A stretch of 39,713 nt of DNA, taken from positions 1 through 39,713 of the forward strand of contig JBOHNM010000015.1 of NCBI GenBank assembly GCA_050730675.1, read 5' to 3'. Shown here piece after piece: positions 1 to 7,754 of the stretch. Under the pieces are notes generated by a model, which worked only from the letters and a program-made list of their open reading frames with translations, was not told the origin of the DNA and made no database searches. A program made the translations under genes and the position numbers. The DNA comes from JBOHNM01 sp050730675 (lineage in GTDB: Bacteria; Planctomycetota; Phycisphaerae; Phycisphaerales; UBA1924). Every line of letters begins with the position of its first letter. Positions within the stretch are counted from its first letter, which is position 1.

Positions 1-65
1 GCGTTATGGCGTGGCAGCCGGGAATACGGCGTTTGCTGGCTGGAAACGCCGTTTCCGCAACTTGA
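1..65 (+). CDS. C-terminal tail of a serine recombinase, cut by the left edge
   Basis: The first 65 bases read, in one frame, as about 20 residues ending GIRRLLAGNAVSAT and a TGA at 63-65. The DNA and peptide align with the segment after the conserved IELFLEGVR tail near 8.09 kb (VWELAIRRLVAGS), which belongs to a serine recombinase remnant. The tail could be the end of an intact recombinase lying to the left, or another fragment. Too little is visible to say which, and catalytic residues would lie outside the window. Confidence 0.45.
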   Translation, partial: VMAWQPGIRRLLAGNAVSAT

Positions 66-152
66 GGACAGAGCGGCAAGGGCGACAGGCACCAACGCGA
101 TGCGTCACGGCAGAGAGCGTCTATCTCCATGCCAAGGAGAACCTGCTCGTTT

Positions 153-213
153 GGGGGTAGAGGGTGAGGTTTGGAGCGGGAGAGAGGGCGCGTCTCCCGC
201 TTCATCAACCCGG
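153..213. repeat. Left copy of a 60-bp direct repeat flanking the first 8.2 kb
   Basis: The segment matches 8342-8403 in the same orientation with scattered differences; both contain TTTGGAGCGGGAGAG and CTTCAT.AAC.CGG. Weaker similarity continues upstream (CGTCACGGC, GTCTATC). In this copy, 176-183 and 193-200 form a perfect 8-bp hairpin. On the minus strand the segment ends like a tRNA acceptor (CCCGCTCCA), but no tRNA body can be folded. It follows a recombinase tail in both places, so it may be part of an element end or attachment region. That role is inferred. Confidence 0.55.
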
Positions 214-855
214 TTGCTTCGCTTGGAGCCCCGCGAAACAGGGCACCGCTAAGACGGCCCCGACAACTGGAGCTAGTAGGTAGATCCACAAAGCTCCCAT
301 GTGTCCAGACACCACGGCGGGAGCGAGCGACCGGGCTGGGTTCATTGATGCCCCACAGATTGGCCCGGCGAACATAGCCTCAAGACCCACCACTCCTCCG
401 ACCGCAATCCCGGCCATGATGCCCTTCTCCTTCGGTCCGGACGAAACGGACAGGATCACGAGCATCAGCATGAGCGTCAACACCACTTCAAGGATGAATG
501 ACTGCCACGCGGACCCGGTGGGGATCGTCGCGCCAAGCGTTTCATTAGCGGGGAAAAGAAGCCGGAGCAACGCCGAGGCAGCGAACGCCCCAACCACCTG
601 GGCGAACACGTATTGGGGCAACTCCCGCACTGGGAATCGGCGGGCCAGCACGAACCCGACCGAGACTGCGGGGTTGAGATGAGCGCCAGACACGTCGCCC
701 AGCGCGTAGATCATCGCCATGACCACAAGCCCGAATGTGAGGGCCACTCCGACGTGCGTCACTGTCCCACCAGTCGTCTGGTTGACGACGATCGCGCCGG
801 TCCCTGCGAACACAAGGCAGAACGTCCCCAGTGCCTCCGCGAGAAGCTTGTTCAT
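205..855 (-). CDS. MIP-family aquaporin/aquaglyceroporin of the arsenic operon
   Basis: A 216-residue membrane channel of the major intrinsic protein family. The two half-helix signatures are intact: HLNPAVS around N61 and SMNPARS around N172, with six hydrophobic segments between and around them. The ATG at 855 overlaps the arsC stop as ATGA; an in-frame start 27 bases upstream is less likely. It is the last gene of the minus-strand ars operon. In Sinorhizobium an aquaglyceroporin (AqpS) in an ars operon lets arsenite made by ArsC leave the cell down its gradient, replacing an ArsB or Acr3 pump. No pump gene is visible here, so the same role is inferred. Its 3' end touches the flanking direct repeat. 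Confidence 0.88.
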   Translation of the reverse strand: MNKLLAEALGTFCLVFAGTGAIVVNQTTGGTVTHVGVALTFGLVVMAMIYALGDVSGAHLNPAVSVGFVLARRFPVRELPQYVFAQVVGAFAASALLRLLFPANETLGATIPTGSAWQSFILEVVLTLMLMLVILSVSSGPKEKGIMAGIAVGGVVGLEAMFAGPICGASMNPARSLAPAVVSGHMGALWIYLLAPVVGAVLAVPCFAGLQAKQPG

Positions 856-1298
856 GGGGTTCGGTCCACTTCGTCCAACCATTGGTCGATGCGGGCCGCC
901 ACCTGGTCGCGTACCTCGCGGAACTTCTGCAATTGCTCTGCTTCCGTGCCTTCGAATGCGGCGGGGTCATCGAACGGCCAATAGAGCGTTCGACCTGCGA
1001 AGGGGTAAATGCGCGGGCAGTGCTGATTCGCTCGCTCGCACACGATGATCGCGGTTCGCACCGCCACCTTGCCCAAGAAGTCCGATGACGGCTTGGAGTG
1101 AAGGCCACGCGTATCGATGCCTGACTCCTCAAGCACGCGAAGCGTGAGCGGATGCACGCCCTTCGGCTCCATGCCCGCGCTCGCTACCTCGAACCGATCG
1201 CCGGCACGGGAACGGAGTATTGCCTCGGCCATCTGGCTGCGTGCCGAGTTCCCGGTACAGAGGAACAGCACAAGCGGCTTGTGAGTCTCGCCTTCCAT
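852..1298 (-). CDS. arsC: Arsenate reductase, LMW-phosphatase/thioredoxin type (first copy)
   Basis: A 148-residue cytosolic protein with the low-molecular-weight tyrosine phosphatase fold. The P-loop CTGNSARS gives nucleophile C14 and R20. C87 and C94 (CERANQHC) supply the relay cysteines of thioredoxin-coupled ArsC, and an acidic DDP near 110-112 sits where the catalytic Asp is expected. It reduces arsenate to arsenite. ATG 1298 was chosen because it lies 4 bases past the arsM stop with a GGTGA-like ribosome site; the longer open frame overlaps arsM. Its stop overlaps the aquaporin start. It differs from the second ArsC nearby: the P-loop has Ala where the other has Cys, so this is not a recent duplication. 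Confidence 0.9.
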   Translation of the reverse strand: MEGETHKPLVLFLCTGNSARSQMAEAILRSRAGDRFEVASAGMEPKGVHPLTLRVLEESGIDTRGLHSKPSSDFLGKVAVRTAIIVCERANQHCPRIYPFAGRTLYWPFDDPAAFEGTEAEQLQKFREVRDQVAARIDQWLDEVDRTP

Positions 1299-1302
1299 GG
1301 TG

Positions 1303-2268
1303 TCACCGCGGTTTCCGAGCTGATACGTCAAGGCTCGTGATGTAGTCGCTGGGTTTGGTTCCCGCAGGCAGGGACTCGACGATCTTGCGGTAGAGCGGGT
1401 CTTCCCAGTTCGTCATGGCGTCGATGTACTCGGGCTTGGGCGTAAGCACGATGTCGGTGAGGCCGGCCGCGGTCGCCTGCTCGCGGGTCTCCTCGACCAA
1501 TACAGCGCCGGCCACGCAGCCCACGAGGGCCTCAACATCCTCTTTCACGGATTCGGGCAAAGGGCGGACTAGGGAGAGGTCCGACACCGCGACGCGGCCA
1601 CCTGGCTTGAGCACGCGGAAGATTTCTCGCCAGACCTGCGGCTTGTCCGGCGAGAGATTCAGAACGCAGTTGGAGATCACCACGTCCACGCTCGCGTCGG
1701 CGACGGGCAGATTCTCAATCTCACCAAGCCGGAACTCGACATTGTTCAGCCCCGTTTGCTTGGTGTAGGACTCGATGTTGCGGCGGGCCTTCGTCACCAT
1801 ATCCGACGTCATATCCACTCCGATGACCTTGCCGGAAGCACCGACCTTCGGTCCGGCGATGAAGCAGTCAAAGCCGCCTCCTGCGCCGAGATCGAGCACG
1901 ACCTCGCCGGGCTTGAGCGAGGCGATCGCCGTCGGGTTGCCACACGAGAGGCCCATGTTGGCGCCCTCAGGTGTCGCGGCGAGTTCCCCCTGGGAGTAGC
2001 CGATCGCGGCCGCGAGTTGGTCTGGAGAAAAGGTTGCTGGCCCGCAGCATCCGCCGCCCGCTGATGACTTGGACGACCCGCCGCAACAGCTCGACACGGG
2101 AGTCGTCGATGCAGTCTGCGCCGCCGACCACGAACCGCTTTGGGCGATCTTCGCGTAACCCTCTCGCACCTGCTGACGCACGGCGTCATCGGTGGCAGCG
2201 GCAGTGCTCGCCGCTTTGGTGCCCCCACAGCAATCGGGGCCGCAGCATGTGTCGTCTTGCGTCGTCAT
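1303..2268 (-). CDS. arsM: Arsenite S-adenosylmethionine methyltransferase
   Basis: A 321-residue Rossmann-fold methyltransferase that transfers methyl groups from SAM to As(III). The SAM motif is DLGAGGG at 126-132. Arsenic-binding cysteines appear at C109 (GLSCGNP), C201 (SNCVLNLS) and C251 (LVGCVAG), and the last two have the 50-residue spacing of known ArsM proteins. The N-terminal 80 residues are unusually cysteine-rich, with CC pairs at 8-9, 13-14, 61-62 and 74-75, which could add metalloid binding. ATG 2268 is preferred over a start seven codons upstream because it avoids overlap with the preceding arsC stop at 2286. Operon neighbours on both sides are arsenate reductases. Confidence 0.92.
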   Translation of the reverse strand: MTTQDDTCCGPDCCGGTKAASTAAATDDAVRQQVREGYAKIAQSGSWSAAQTASTTPVSSCCGGSSKSSAGGGCCGPATFSPDQLAAAIGYSQGELAATPEGANMGLSCGNPTAIASLKPGEVVLDLGAGGGFDCFIAGPKVGASGKVIGVDMTSDMVTKARRNIESYTKQTGLNNVEFRLGEIENLPVADASVDVVISNCVLNLSPDKPQVWREIFRVLKPGGRVAVSDLSLVRPLPESVKEDVEALVGCVAGAVLVEETREQATAAGLTDIVLTPKPEYIDAMTNWEDPLYRKIVESLPAGTKPSDYITSLDVSARKPR

Positions 2269-2285
2269 CGGAATCTCCAGTTTGG

Positions 2286-2741
2286 TCAATGGGCGAGAGT
2301 GCCAGCGGCCACGATCGCCGCGGGCAGAGTTTCAACAAATACACGGATCTCATCCCGCACGCGTCGATAGTGCGGCATGGCGTCCTCGTCGTTCTTCGCC
2401 CCCTTGGCGAGACGCGGCGGGTCGTCGAAGCCGACGTGAACAATGCGAGCGCCGGGCATGATCGGGCAGGACTCGTGAGCCGAGTCGCAGACCGTCACCA
2501 CCACGTCGAACGCCACGCCGATGTCCTCGGGTCGCTTCGAGGCGTGCTTGGAGATGTCCACGCCCGCCTCCTTCATTGCCCGCACCGCGAGAGGATTCAG
2601 GCCGTGAGGATTGGTGCCGGCGGAGTACGCGTCGATCTCGGAAGACTTGAGGGCTTTCGCCCAGCCTTCGGCCATCTGGCTCCTGCACGAGTTGCCGGTG
2701 CAAAGGAAAAGCACGCGGAGGCGATTAGCAGCACTTGCCAT
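2286..2741 (-). CDS. arsC: Arsenate reductase, LMW-phosphatase type (second copy)
   Basis: A 151-residue ArsC-like protein with P-loop CTGNSCRS (C14, C19, R20), C85 and C92 in VCDSAHESCP, and the DDP acidic motif at 106-108. The reaction is arsenate reduction using thioredoxin or a related thiol. The start at 2741 lies inside the end of arsR (17-base overlap), implying translational coupling; the open frame continues upstream but that part is antisense-like sequence over arsR. It is the second gene of the operon and is closer in style to the YCVDSAHE group commonly found directly after arsR. Having two distinct reductases in one operon is unusual but not unique. Confidence 0.9.
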   Translation of the reverse strand: MASAANRLRVLFLCTGNSCRSQMAEGWAKALKSSEIDAYSAGTNPHGLNPLAVRAMKEAGVDISKHASKRPEDIGVAFDVVVTVCDSAHESCPIMPGARIVHVGFDDPPRLAKGAKNDEDAMPHYRRVRDEIRVFVETLPAAIVAAGTLAH

Positions 2742-3120
2742 TGCACGCCCCTCCCTTCCCCCCAGCGGTCGGACAGCACTCATCCAACGCATCCGCGAGC
2801 GAACGGAGGGAGCGGGATAAGTCCGTGTATCGGACGCGGTAGAACATCGTTCTCCCTTCCTTCGTCGCCTCCAGCACACCCGAGCGAGCGAGCAACGCCA
2901 GGTGTCGGGACACCACGGAGAAGTCCACAAAGCAGCACTCAGCCACTTCGCCGACGGAGCATCCGCGTCCGCACTTGGCTATGCACGCGATGAGGGATAC
3001 CCGCGTAGGGTCAGAGAATGCCTTGAACAGGACGGGGTCCAGAAGGTCGTCCAGCGGTCCGCAGCAAGCGGCGGCGGCCTTGGGCGTCGCGGGCACTCGT
3101 CGTTTGCGTACTTGCGTCAT
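2725..3120 (-). CDS. arsR: ArsR/SmtB-family arsenic-responsive repressor
   Basis: A 131-residue winged-helix repressor. The ArsR fold is recognisable from FKAFSDPTRVSLI (33-44), the recognition helix region FSVVSRHLALL (67-77) and the wing EGRTMFYRV (88-96). Many cysteines could bind As(III): C19-C20, C46, C50, C54, C62-C63, C115-C116 and a C-terminal ACNGKCC. It heads the minus-strand operon and should repress its own promoter until arsenite binds. The ATG at 3120 has no room for a leader: the promoter at 3127-3155 predicts transcription starting at or within a base or two of the start codon. The 3' end overlaps the next arsC. Confidence 0.92.
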   Translation of the reverse strand: MTQVRKRRVPATPKAAAACCGPLDDLLDPVLFKAFSDPTRVSLIACIAKCGRGCSVGEVAECCFVDFSVVSRHLALLARSGVLEATKEGRTMFYRVRYTDLSRSLRSLADALDECCPTAGGKGGACNGKCC

Positions 3121-3126
3121 GGTGCA

Positions 3127-3155
3127 AGTATTGGCGTAACGGCACGAATCGTCAA
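3127..3155 (-). promoter_or_regulatory. ars operon promoter, probably leaderless
   Basis: Reading the minus strand, TTGACG (3155-3150) is followed by a 17-base spacer and AATACT (3132-3127). This is a good sigma-70 type match. The -10 element lies only six bases before the arsR ATG at 3120, so the mRNA would begin at about the start codon. ArsR operators normally overlap such elements, but I see no clear palindrome that fixes its position. Confidence 0.6.
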
Positions 3156-3167
3156 GAGTTCAAACAC

Positions 3168-3182
3168 GGTTCAAATCCCGTC
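3168..3182 (+). other. tRNA T-arm-like fragment
   Basis: The sequence GGTTCAAATCCCGTC is a good T-arm look-alike, but no anticodon arm or acceptor stem can be built around it. A near copy lies at 18738-18751, and a third belongs to the real tRNA-Pro end at 19.8 kb. The first two each precede a recombinase tail by 50-90 bases. It may be a relic of a tRNA attachment site. Confidence 0.35.
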
Positions 3183-3229
3183 AACAGTCAGGCCGAAACC
3201 GCTCGAAAACACTCAGTTTTGGAGCAGCG

Positions 3230-3382
3230 TTTGGACTACCGCTAGATGGCGTAAGTCTTGATTCCACAACGAGAAATCCCCTCGACGTGGTCGTCGAAGG
3301 GCTTGTTCTCTCGAAGAATCGGGGTGACAGAACACCAATAGAGCTTTTCTTGGAGGGTGTTAGGGAAACGGGCTTTGCCTGA
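3230..3382 (+). pseudogene. Serine recombinase C-terminal remnant A
   Basis: In one frame this reads LPLDGVSLDSTTRNPLDVVV, then EGLVLSKNRGDRTPIELFLE, then GVRETGFA and TGA at 3380-3382. It aligns with the remnant at 7755-8140 (LDGKTLVPSMRKPFDMLVEG) and with the tail at 18837-18970. This pattern is the C-terminal end of large serine recombinases. No catalytic domain or start lies upstream, where the ars promoter begins. It runs across the 3' end of the truncated kinase on the other strand. Confidence 0.65.
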
Positions 3383-4009
3383 GGCCATTCGATGCACATC
3401 CAGAAGGTCCCCGATGAGCTTGGATTGCAGCTTGGCATTCCGACTGATGACCTCGATTCCCTCACGCAACCGCTGGGGGTCATCGGCGGCACCGGGATCT
3501 TGAAGAATACGCACCCAGCCGGCGATCGCATTGAGAGGGTTTCGCAGCTCGTGCGATAGCACGGCGATGAAATCGTTCTTGCTCCGGTCGGCCGCGGACA
3601 GCTCCGCGTCCCTTTGCCGGAGTTGTTCTTCCAACTCTCTTTGCTCGGTCTGATCCCGGAGCACCTTCGTGAATCCGATAAGCTCGTTCTGATCGTTGCG
3701 GATCGCGCTCGTTACGCCGTTGGCGAAGAAGCGGGAACCATCCTTTCGCTTCATCCACCGATCGTCGCTGGCGCTGCCATGGTCCGCTGCGGCCTGAAAC
3801 TCACGCTCCGGAACGCCGGCGTCGACATCCTCCGGCGTAAAGATCATCGACTTGATGTCGCGGCCGACAAACTCCTCCTGGGTGAAGCCCAGCACTCGCA
3901 GCACGCCTTCGTTCCAGGTCATAGCCCGGCCCTGCGGATCGATCCCGATGATGGCGTAATCCCGGACTTGCTCGACGAGCGTGCGGTACTTGTGCTCTAT
4001 CTGATACAC
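3242..4009 (-). pseudogene. Truncated PAS-domain sensor histidine kinase
   Basis: The N-terminal part is a PAS sensor domain (about residues 8-125, YRTLVEQVRDYAIIGIDPQG through DQTEQR), followed by a HisKA dimerisation domain with the phospho-accepting H-box FIAVLSHELRNPLNAIAG. The HATPase domain is absent. Kinase-like sequence stops at LLDVHRMASGKA; the remaining residues (NTLQEKLYWCSVTP...) are the reverse strand of recombinase remnant A. The frame stays open upstream to about 4120 without an ATG, so the 5' end is uncertain too. As it stands the product cannot bind ATP and is best called a broken gene, cut exactly at the recombinase tail. Confidence 0.75.
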
Positions 4010-4156
4010 CGCCTTCTGTCCGGCTCGGGTTTCCGGCGGCGTTGTTGTTTGTAGATATCGCTGGCGGAGATCGTTTCCTTCAGCGCATCTGCCCGCAGCT
4101 TTCGATGATCCACAGTTGGGCGGTCAGTTCCTCGAGCCCCGTACGCCGCGATCTTC

Positions 4157-5476
4157 TCACGCTCCCGTCGGCGCAGGCGGCACTTCGAACGCGATGCAGT
4201 AGTGCGACGCGTAGATCGGGAACTGCACGTCGAGCCGGTATCCGCGGAAGCCCGCCGGGTCCCATTCCAGTTTGCCGAACGTGTATTCCAGCAGCTCGAT
4301 GTACCTGGGAATGTGCGAAAGACGGGCTGCGGCAAGGTTCGGGGGAAGGAGGCGGATCTCGTCGTGGGTCGTCAGTCGATCGGGCTCGCGGCCGGGGTCG
4401 CCCAAGCGAGCCACCAGCCCTCGTTGCGCGACGGAATAGACCAGCAACTGAGGCGGGATGTTCGGCCACAGGTCCTTGTGCAGGAAGAAGTCAAGCGTCG
4501 CCCGTTTGGTGGGGATGCCGATGGTGTTGCCCGCTCCCCGGAACGCGCGCGTGCCGGGCGCTCGAACGATCGTTGCAGGCAACGATCTGCGGTCGGCCAT
4601 GACCAAGTCAACAGCCGATCGCATCCCCACGTCGTCCCCTGCCACGTGGTAGTCGATCGTTCCTTCTCTTTCCTGAATCTCAAATCGCGGCGAAGGGTTT
4701 GTCGAGAACTCCGGCAGCAGGGCCGCCTGCGGACCGTTGATCGGCGTGCCATCGAGGGTGAGCACCGGGTTATCCGGTCTGGAGTGGTCGTAGCTGGAAA
4801 TGACGATCCGGGCATCGGGCCGCACGCGGCGCACCCCGAAATCACCGTTGAGCACCGCGCGGTCAATGTTCCTGCCGTCGGGTGAAGGCCGGTAGATTAC
4901 CGTCGCCACGGCCGCTTCGATCGCGAGCCCCCTGATCTGGCTCATCGCTTTGAAGGCGGCCTGCCTGCCGGCGAGGTCCTGCTTGCGGCGTTCCTCAGGA
5001 AGGAATGCGTTGAGCATCGCCTCAAGTTCGTCACGGTCTCCCGCCTCGGCCTCGGCGAGTTGCTCGAACGCCTTGAAAGCGTCCGACACTCGCTCGGTGA
5101 TCGCGGCGGGCACCTTCCGGCGTGCGGCCGCGGTCAGCAGCTTCTTGATCGAGACGTCGGCGGGCACGTGTATCCCAGCCCCAAGGGGGTTGTGTGCATG
5201 AACGATGCGGTAGAGCTGCCAGGCGAGGAGGTGGTTGACGCCGAAGGCCTTCTCAACGTCGGCGATCTTGCGGATACCCGTTGGTGCTGCGCTGAAGAGG
5301 TCTGCCAGTGCGTGCTGGATTTCGCCCAGCACCTGAGCGGCGACCTGCTCGAAAGATGCCTGCGGTGCTGGGTGGCCTGCCCGGCGGGCGCGGTGGGGGA
5401 TGGGGGTGGCCGTCACGGATGTTGCGCGGGTTGTACGAGCGCGTGCAGAGCGCTTTTCGGTGGACACGGAGCACAT
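4157..5476 (-). CDS. Unrecognised 439-aa protein
   Basis: I do not recognise this protein. It begins with a basic low-complexity stretch of about 40 residues, then a mostly helical region (residues about 45-180, with IRKIADVEKAFGVNHLLAWQLY resembling a helix-turn-helix). A mixed alpha/beta second half follows, containing several ordered motifs such as RPDARIVISSYDHS and FPIYASHYCIAFEVPP. No signal peptide or membrane segment is seen. ATG 5476 was chosen for the AGGTG ribosome site upstream; a GTG lies three codons earlier. It is transcribed divergently from the dockerin-like gene. A DNA-binding or regulatory role is only a guess from the helical N-terminus. Confidence 0.65.
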   Translation of the reverse strand: MCSVSTEKRSARARTTRATSVTATPIPHRARRAGHPAPQASFEQVAAQVLGEIQHALADLFSAAPTGIRKIADVEKAFGVNHLLAWQLYRIVHAHNPLGAGIHVPADVSIKKLLTAAARRKVPAAITERVSDAFKAFEQLAEAEAGDRDELEAMLNAFLPEERRKQDLAGRQAAFKAMSQIRGLAIEAAVATVIYRPSPDGRNIDRAVLNGDFGVRRVRPDARIVISSYDHSRPDNPVLTLDGTPINGPQAALLPEFSTNPSPRFEIQEREGTIDYHVAGDDVGMRSAVDLVMADRRSLPATIVRAPGTRAFRGAGNTIGIPTKRATLDFFLHKDLWPNIPPQLLVYSVAQRGLVARLGDPGREPDRLTTHDEIRLLPPNLAAARLSHIPRYIELLEYTFGKLEWDPAGFRGYRLDVQFPIYASHYCIAFEVPPAPTGA

Positions 5477-5587
5477 GGTACACACCTGTAGAAGGGGGGT
5501 TGACGAGTGTTTTTCCTGCCTGAAACCACAAGGTACTTCCCTTTTGACAGAAGGTACAAAAAAAGTACGCTACTTTTACAAATCTTC

Positions 5588-5615
5588 TTGACGGCGTGTC
5601 GATCACCTGTATATT
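5588..5615 (+). promoter_or_regulatory. Promoter of the secreted dockerin-like gene
   Basis: TTGACG (5588-5593) and TATATT (5610-5615) are separated by 16 bases, about 70 bases before the GTG start at 5688. The stretch from 5530 is AT-rich compared with its surroundings, and another TTGACA lies about 50 bases upstream. A GAAAGGA ribosome site precedes the start. Confidence 0.55.
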
Positions 5616-5687
5616 CGTGGTGTGCGGCCGTCCGCGGCGTGCGTCCGCTCGCCATCAGCGCGGCCCTCCAATCGAAAGGACACCCAC

Positions 5688-7466
5688 GTGAAGCGAGACC
5701 TCAATACGTCGAAGATTTTCGTTCTGGCCTTGGCGATGGCGGCGGGAACCGCGTCTGCGCAGAACGCGATCGTCAACGACCGTCCCGGCACGTTCGTCGA
5801 CATCTCGACGATGGGAGCTCACAGCCTGGTCAATGGCGTCTACTTCAATAACGGATTCCGTACGTTCACCACCACGGTGACCAACGGCGTGTTCGCCTCG
5901 ACGGACGTGGGTCTCTGCTCCAACGGCTTTATCCAGTTCGGCGGCGGCGACTTCTTCTGGGCGGATCCTCAGAACATCACGATCTCCCCGGGGACCACCA
6001 GCCCCATCGAACCCGCCACCACACAGACGCTCTTTCTCTACTGGGACGACCTGTTCATTCCCGAGGGCTATCCCGCGGAGGTCTACTGGAAGGAGGACGC
6101 GGCGACGGCGTTCGGCCTGCCGGCTGCGCTGGGCAACGTGCTGATCGTGCAGTGGCACCACGTGCCGCACTACCACTTCGGCATCCCCGACGGCGAGGCC
6201 ACGTTCCAGGTCCAGATCTATCAGAACATCGTCAATAACGTAGCGGCGCAGATCATCTACAGCGACGTTGTGTTCAATTCCCTAGACTACGACAAGGGCG
6301 CGACTGCGACGGTCGGCTTCGCGTCGGGCACGACTGGCGGCCCCTCCTCCGTCAACAACGTCCTTTATTCGTACGACGCCGCCGGCAGCATCAACAACGG
6401 CGACGTCCTGAGCCTACTGACGTCGAACCTCTCGCTCGCGGCGTCGGGCGCCGTGACCCCCGGCACATTCGTTTCGCCGGGCGATGCCGTTCTCTACGCC
6501 GTCACCGTCAGCCCGGCCGAGCAACCGACCAGCACCGGGATCATGGTCCACGCGAACCTGTCAGCCGTCGGCGGGCCCGCCAGCGCGGTATTCCACGACG
6601 ACGGTCTCGACGGGGACGCCGCCGCGGGAGACAACCTCTTCTCGTACGCTCACACGATCCCCGTGGGGCACGCGGGCGGCGGCAACACACTGCCCGTGAT
6701 CGTGACCGACGCCCAGTCGCGCTCGGCGAGCGCATCGATCTTCAGCAGCGTCGTGCGCGACGTCGGCACGATCGGCTCCACGCTCATCAGCACCACGCTC
6801 AACTTCGGCGGGCCGAGCGAGGTTCAGTGGCTGAGGTTCACGACGCTGGCCGGCTGCGACCCGACGACCAACTTCCTCGACATTGACACCGAGGGGACCG
6901 CGCTCTCGGGCGCCGGTTCCGACCCTAACGCCACAGTGATCGGCTTGTTCGGCGCGGACAGCGTGCTCTACGCCAGTGACTATCACAGCGGGTCGGGCTC
7001 GTTGTCCCAGATCTCGTGCGGCGCCATCGGCAACCCGCGCCCGGCTGTCGGCAACGGCCTCCCGTACACTGGTTCCGACGCCGCCAACGGCAACTACCTC
7101 ATCCCCGGAACCTACTACCTCGCCGTGGGCATCTTCGACATGGTGTTCACCCCCGTCGGGTTCGGCGCCACCCACTTCGACTCGACCCTCACCACCGGTT
7201 CGGCCGGCACCATCACCGTCAACTTCAACAGCAACCTGCCCGGCGCTGCCGGGTGTGGCCCGGCGGACATCGCCTCGCTCGGCGGCACGCCCGGCGCCGA
7301 CGGCCAGCTCACCGTAGACGATCTTGTCTACTTCCTGCAGACGTTCTTCGCCGGCGACACCGCCCATGCCGACATCGCCTCGCTCGGCGGCACTCCCGGC
7401 CCGGACGGGCAGATCACCGTCGATGACTTGGTTTACTTCCTCCAGACGTTCTTTGCCGGCTGCTGA
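5688..7466 (+). CDS. Secreted protein with choice-of-anchor-type domain and duplicated dockerin-like C-terminus
   Basis: A 592-residue exported protein. A signal peptide (KRDLNTSKIFVLALAMAAGTASA) is followed by a beta-rich domain to about residue 260. A domain with FHDDGLDGDAAAGDNLFSYA and TLPVIVTDAQSRSASA comes next, of the kind annotated choice-of-anchor X in Planctomycetes. A third beta domain carries PGTYYLAVGIFD. The end consists of two near-identical copies of ADIASLGGTPG.DGQ.TVDDLVYFLQ, an EF-hand-like calcium loop plus helix resembling dockerin; the second stops at FAGC. GTG 5688 was chosen for GAAAGGA seven bases upstream and the signal peptide. Function is likely extracellular; binding partner unknown. 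A strong terminator follows. Confidence 0.85.
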   Translation: MKRDLNTSKIFVLALAMAAGTASAQNAIVNDRPGTFVDISTMGAHSLVNGVYFNNGFRTFTTTVTNGVFASTDVGLCSNGFIQFGGGDFFWADPQNITISPGTTSPIEPATTQTLFLYWDDLFIPEGYPAEVYWKEDAATAFGLPAALGNVLIVQWHHVPHYHFGIPDGEATFQVQIYQNIVNNVAAQIIYSDVVFNSLDYDKGATATVGFASGTTGGPSSVNNVLYSYDAAGSINNGDVLSLLTSNLSLAASGAVTPGTFVSPGDAVLYAVTVSPAEQPTSTGIMVHANLSAVGGPASAVFHDDGLDGDAAAGDNLFSYAHTIPVGHAGGGNTLPVIVTDAQSRSASASIFSSVVRDVGTIGSTLISTTLNFGGPSEVQWLRFTTLAGCDPTTNFLDIDTEGTALSGAGSDPNATVIGLFGADSVLYASDYHSGSGSLSQISCGAIGNPRPAVGNGLPYTGSDAANGNYLIPGTYYLAVGIFDMVFTPVGFGATHFDSTLTTGSAGTITVNFNSNLPGAAGCGPADIASLGGTPGADGQLTVDDLVYFLQTFFAGDTAHADIASLGGTPGPDGQITVDDLVYFLQTFFAGC

Positions 7467-7494
7467 CCGTCCTCATCCGGACTCAGCCGGTCGT

Positions 7495-7529
7495 GGGCCG
7501 CCCCCAACCCTGGGGCGGCCCTCTTTTTT
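7495..7529 (+). terminator. Rho-independent terminator
   Basis: GGGCCGCCCC (7495-7504) pairs perfectly with GGGGCGGCCC (7512-7521) around a 7-base loop and is followed by TCTTTTTT. It lies 28 bases after the dockerin-like gene. Confidence 0.9.
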
Positions 7530-7754
7530 GGGAGGTGAGAGCCGTCGCCACGCTGCTCGTGGAGGAAGCATGCTGTTGTCATTCGCCGTGGGAACTCTCT
7601 CTCGACGCAGCACCAATGCACAACGACCGGCCGCGAAGGTTGGGCACGTCCGCCGCGCACCGGCGCCGTCCTCTATATTCGAGACCGATGCACGGTGCGT
7701 GCTCGACCAGTTCCGGCTGGCCGTCTTGCGTGTCGTCGAGGCGACCCCCGGCGG

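Noticed and set aside
160..215. A tRNA-Gly gene near the left edge
   Set aside because: Only an acceptor-like end is visible. No anticodon or D arm can be formed, so it is listed as a direct repeat.
3181..3531. Antisense open frame with TPSKKSSIGVLSPR
   Set aside because: It is the reverse strand of recombinase remnant A and the kinase. It has no ribosome site and no third-position GC.
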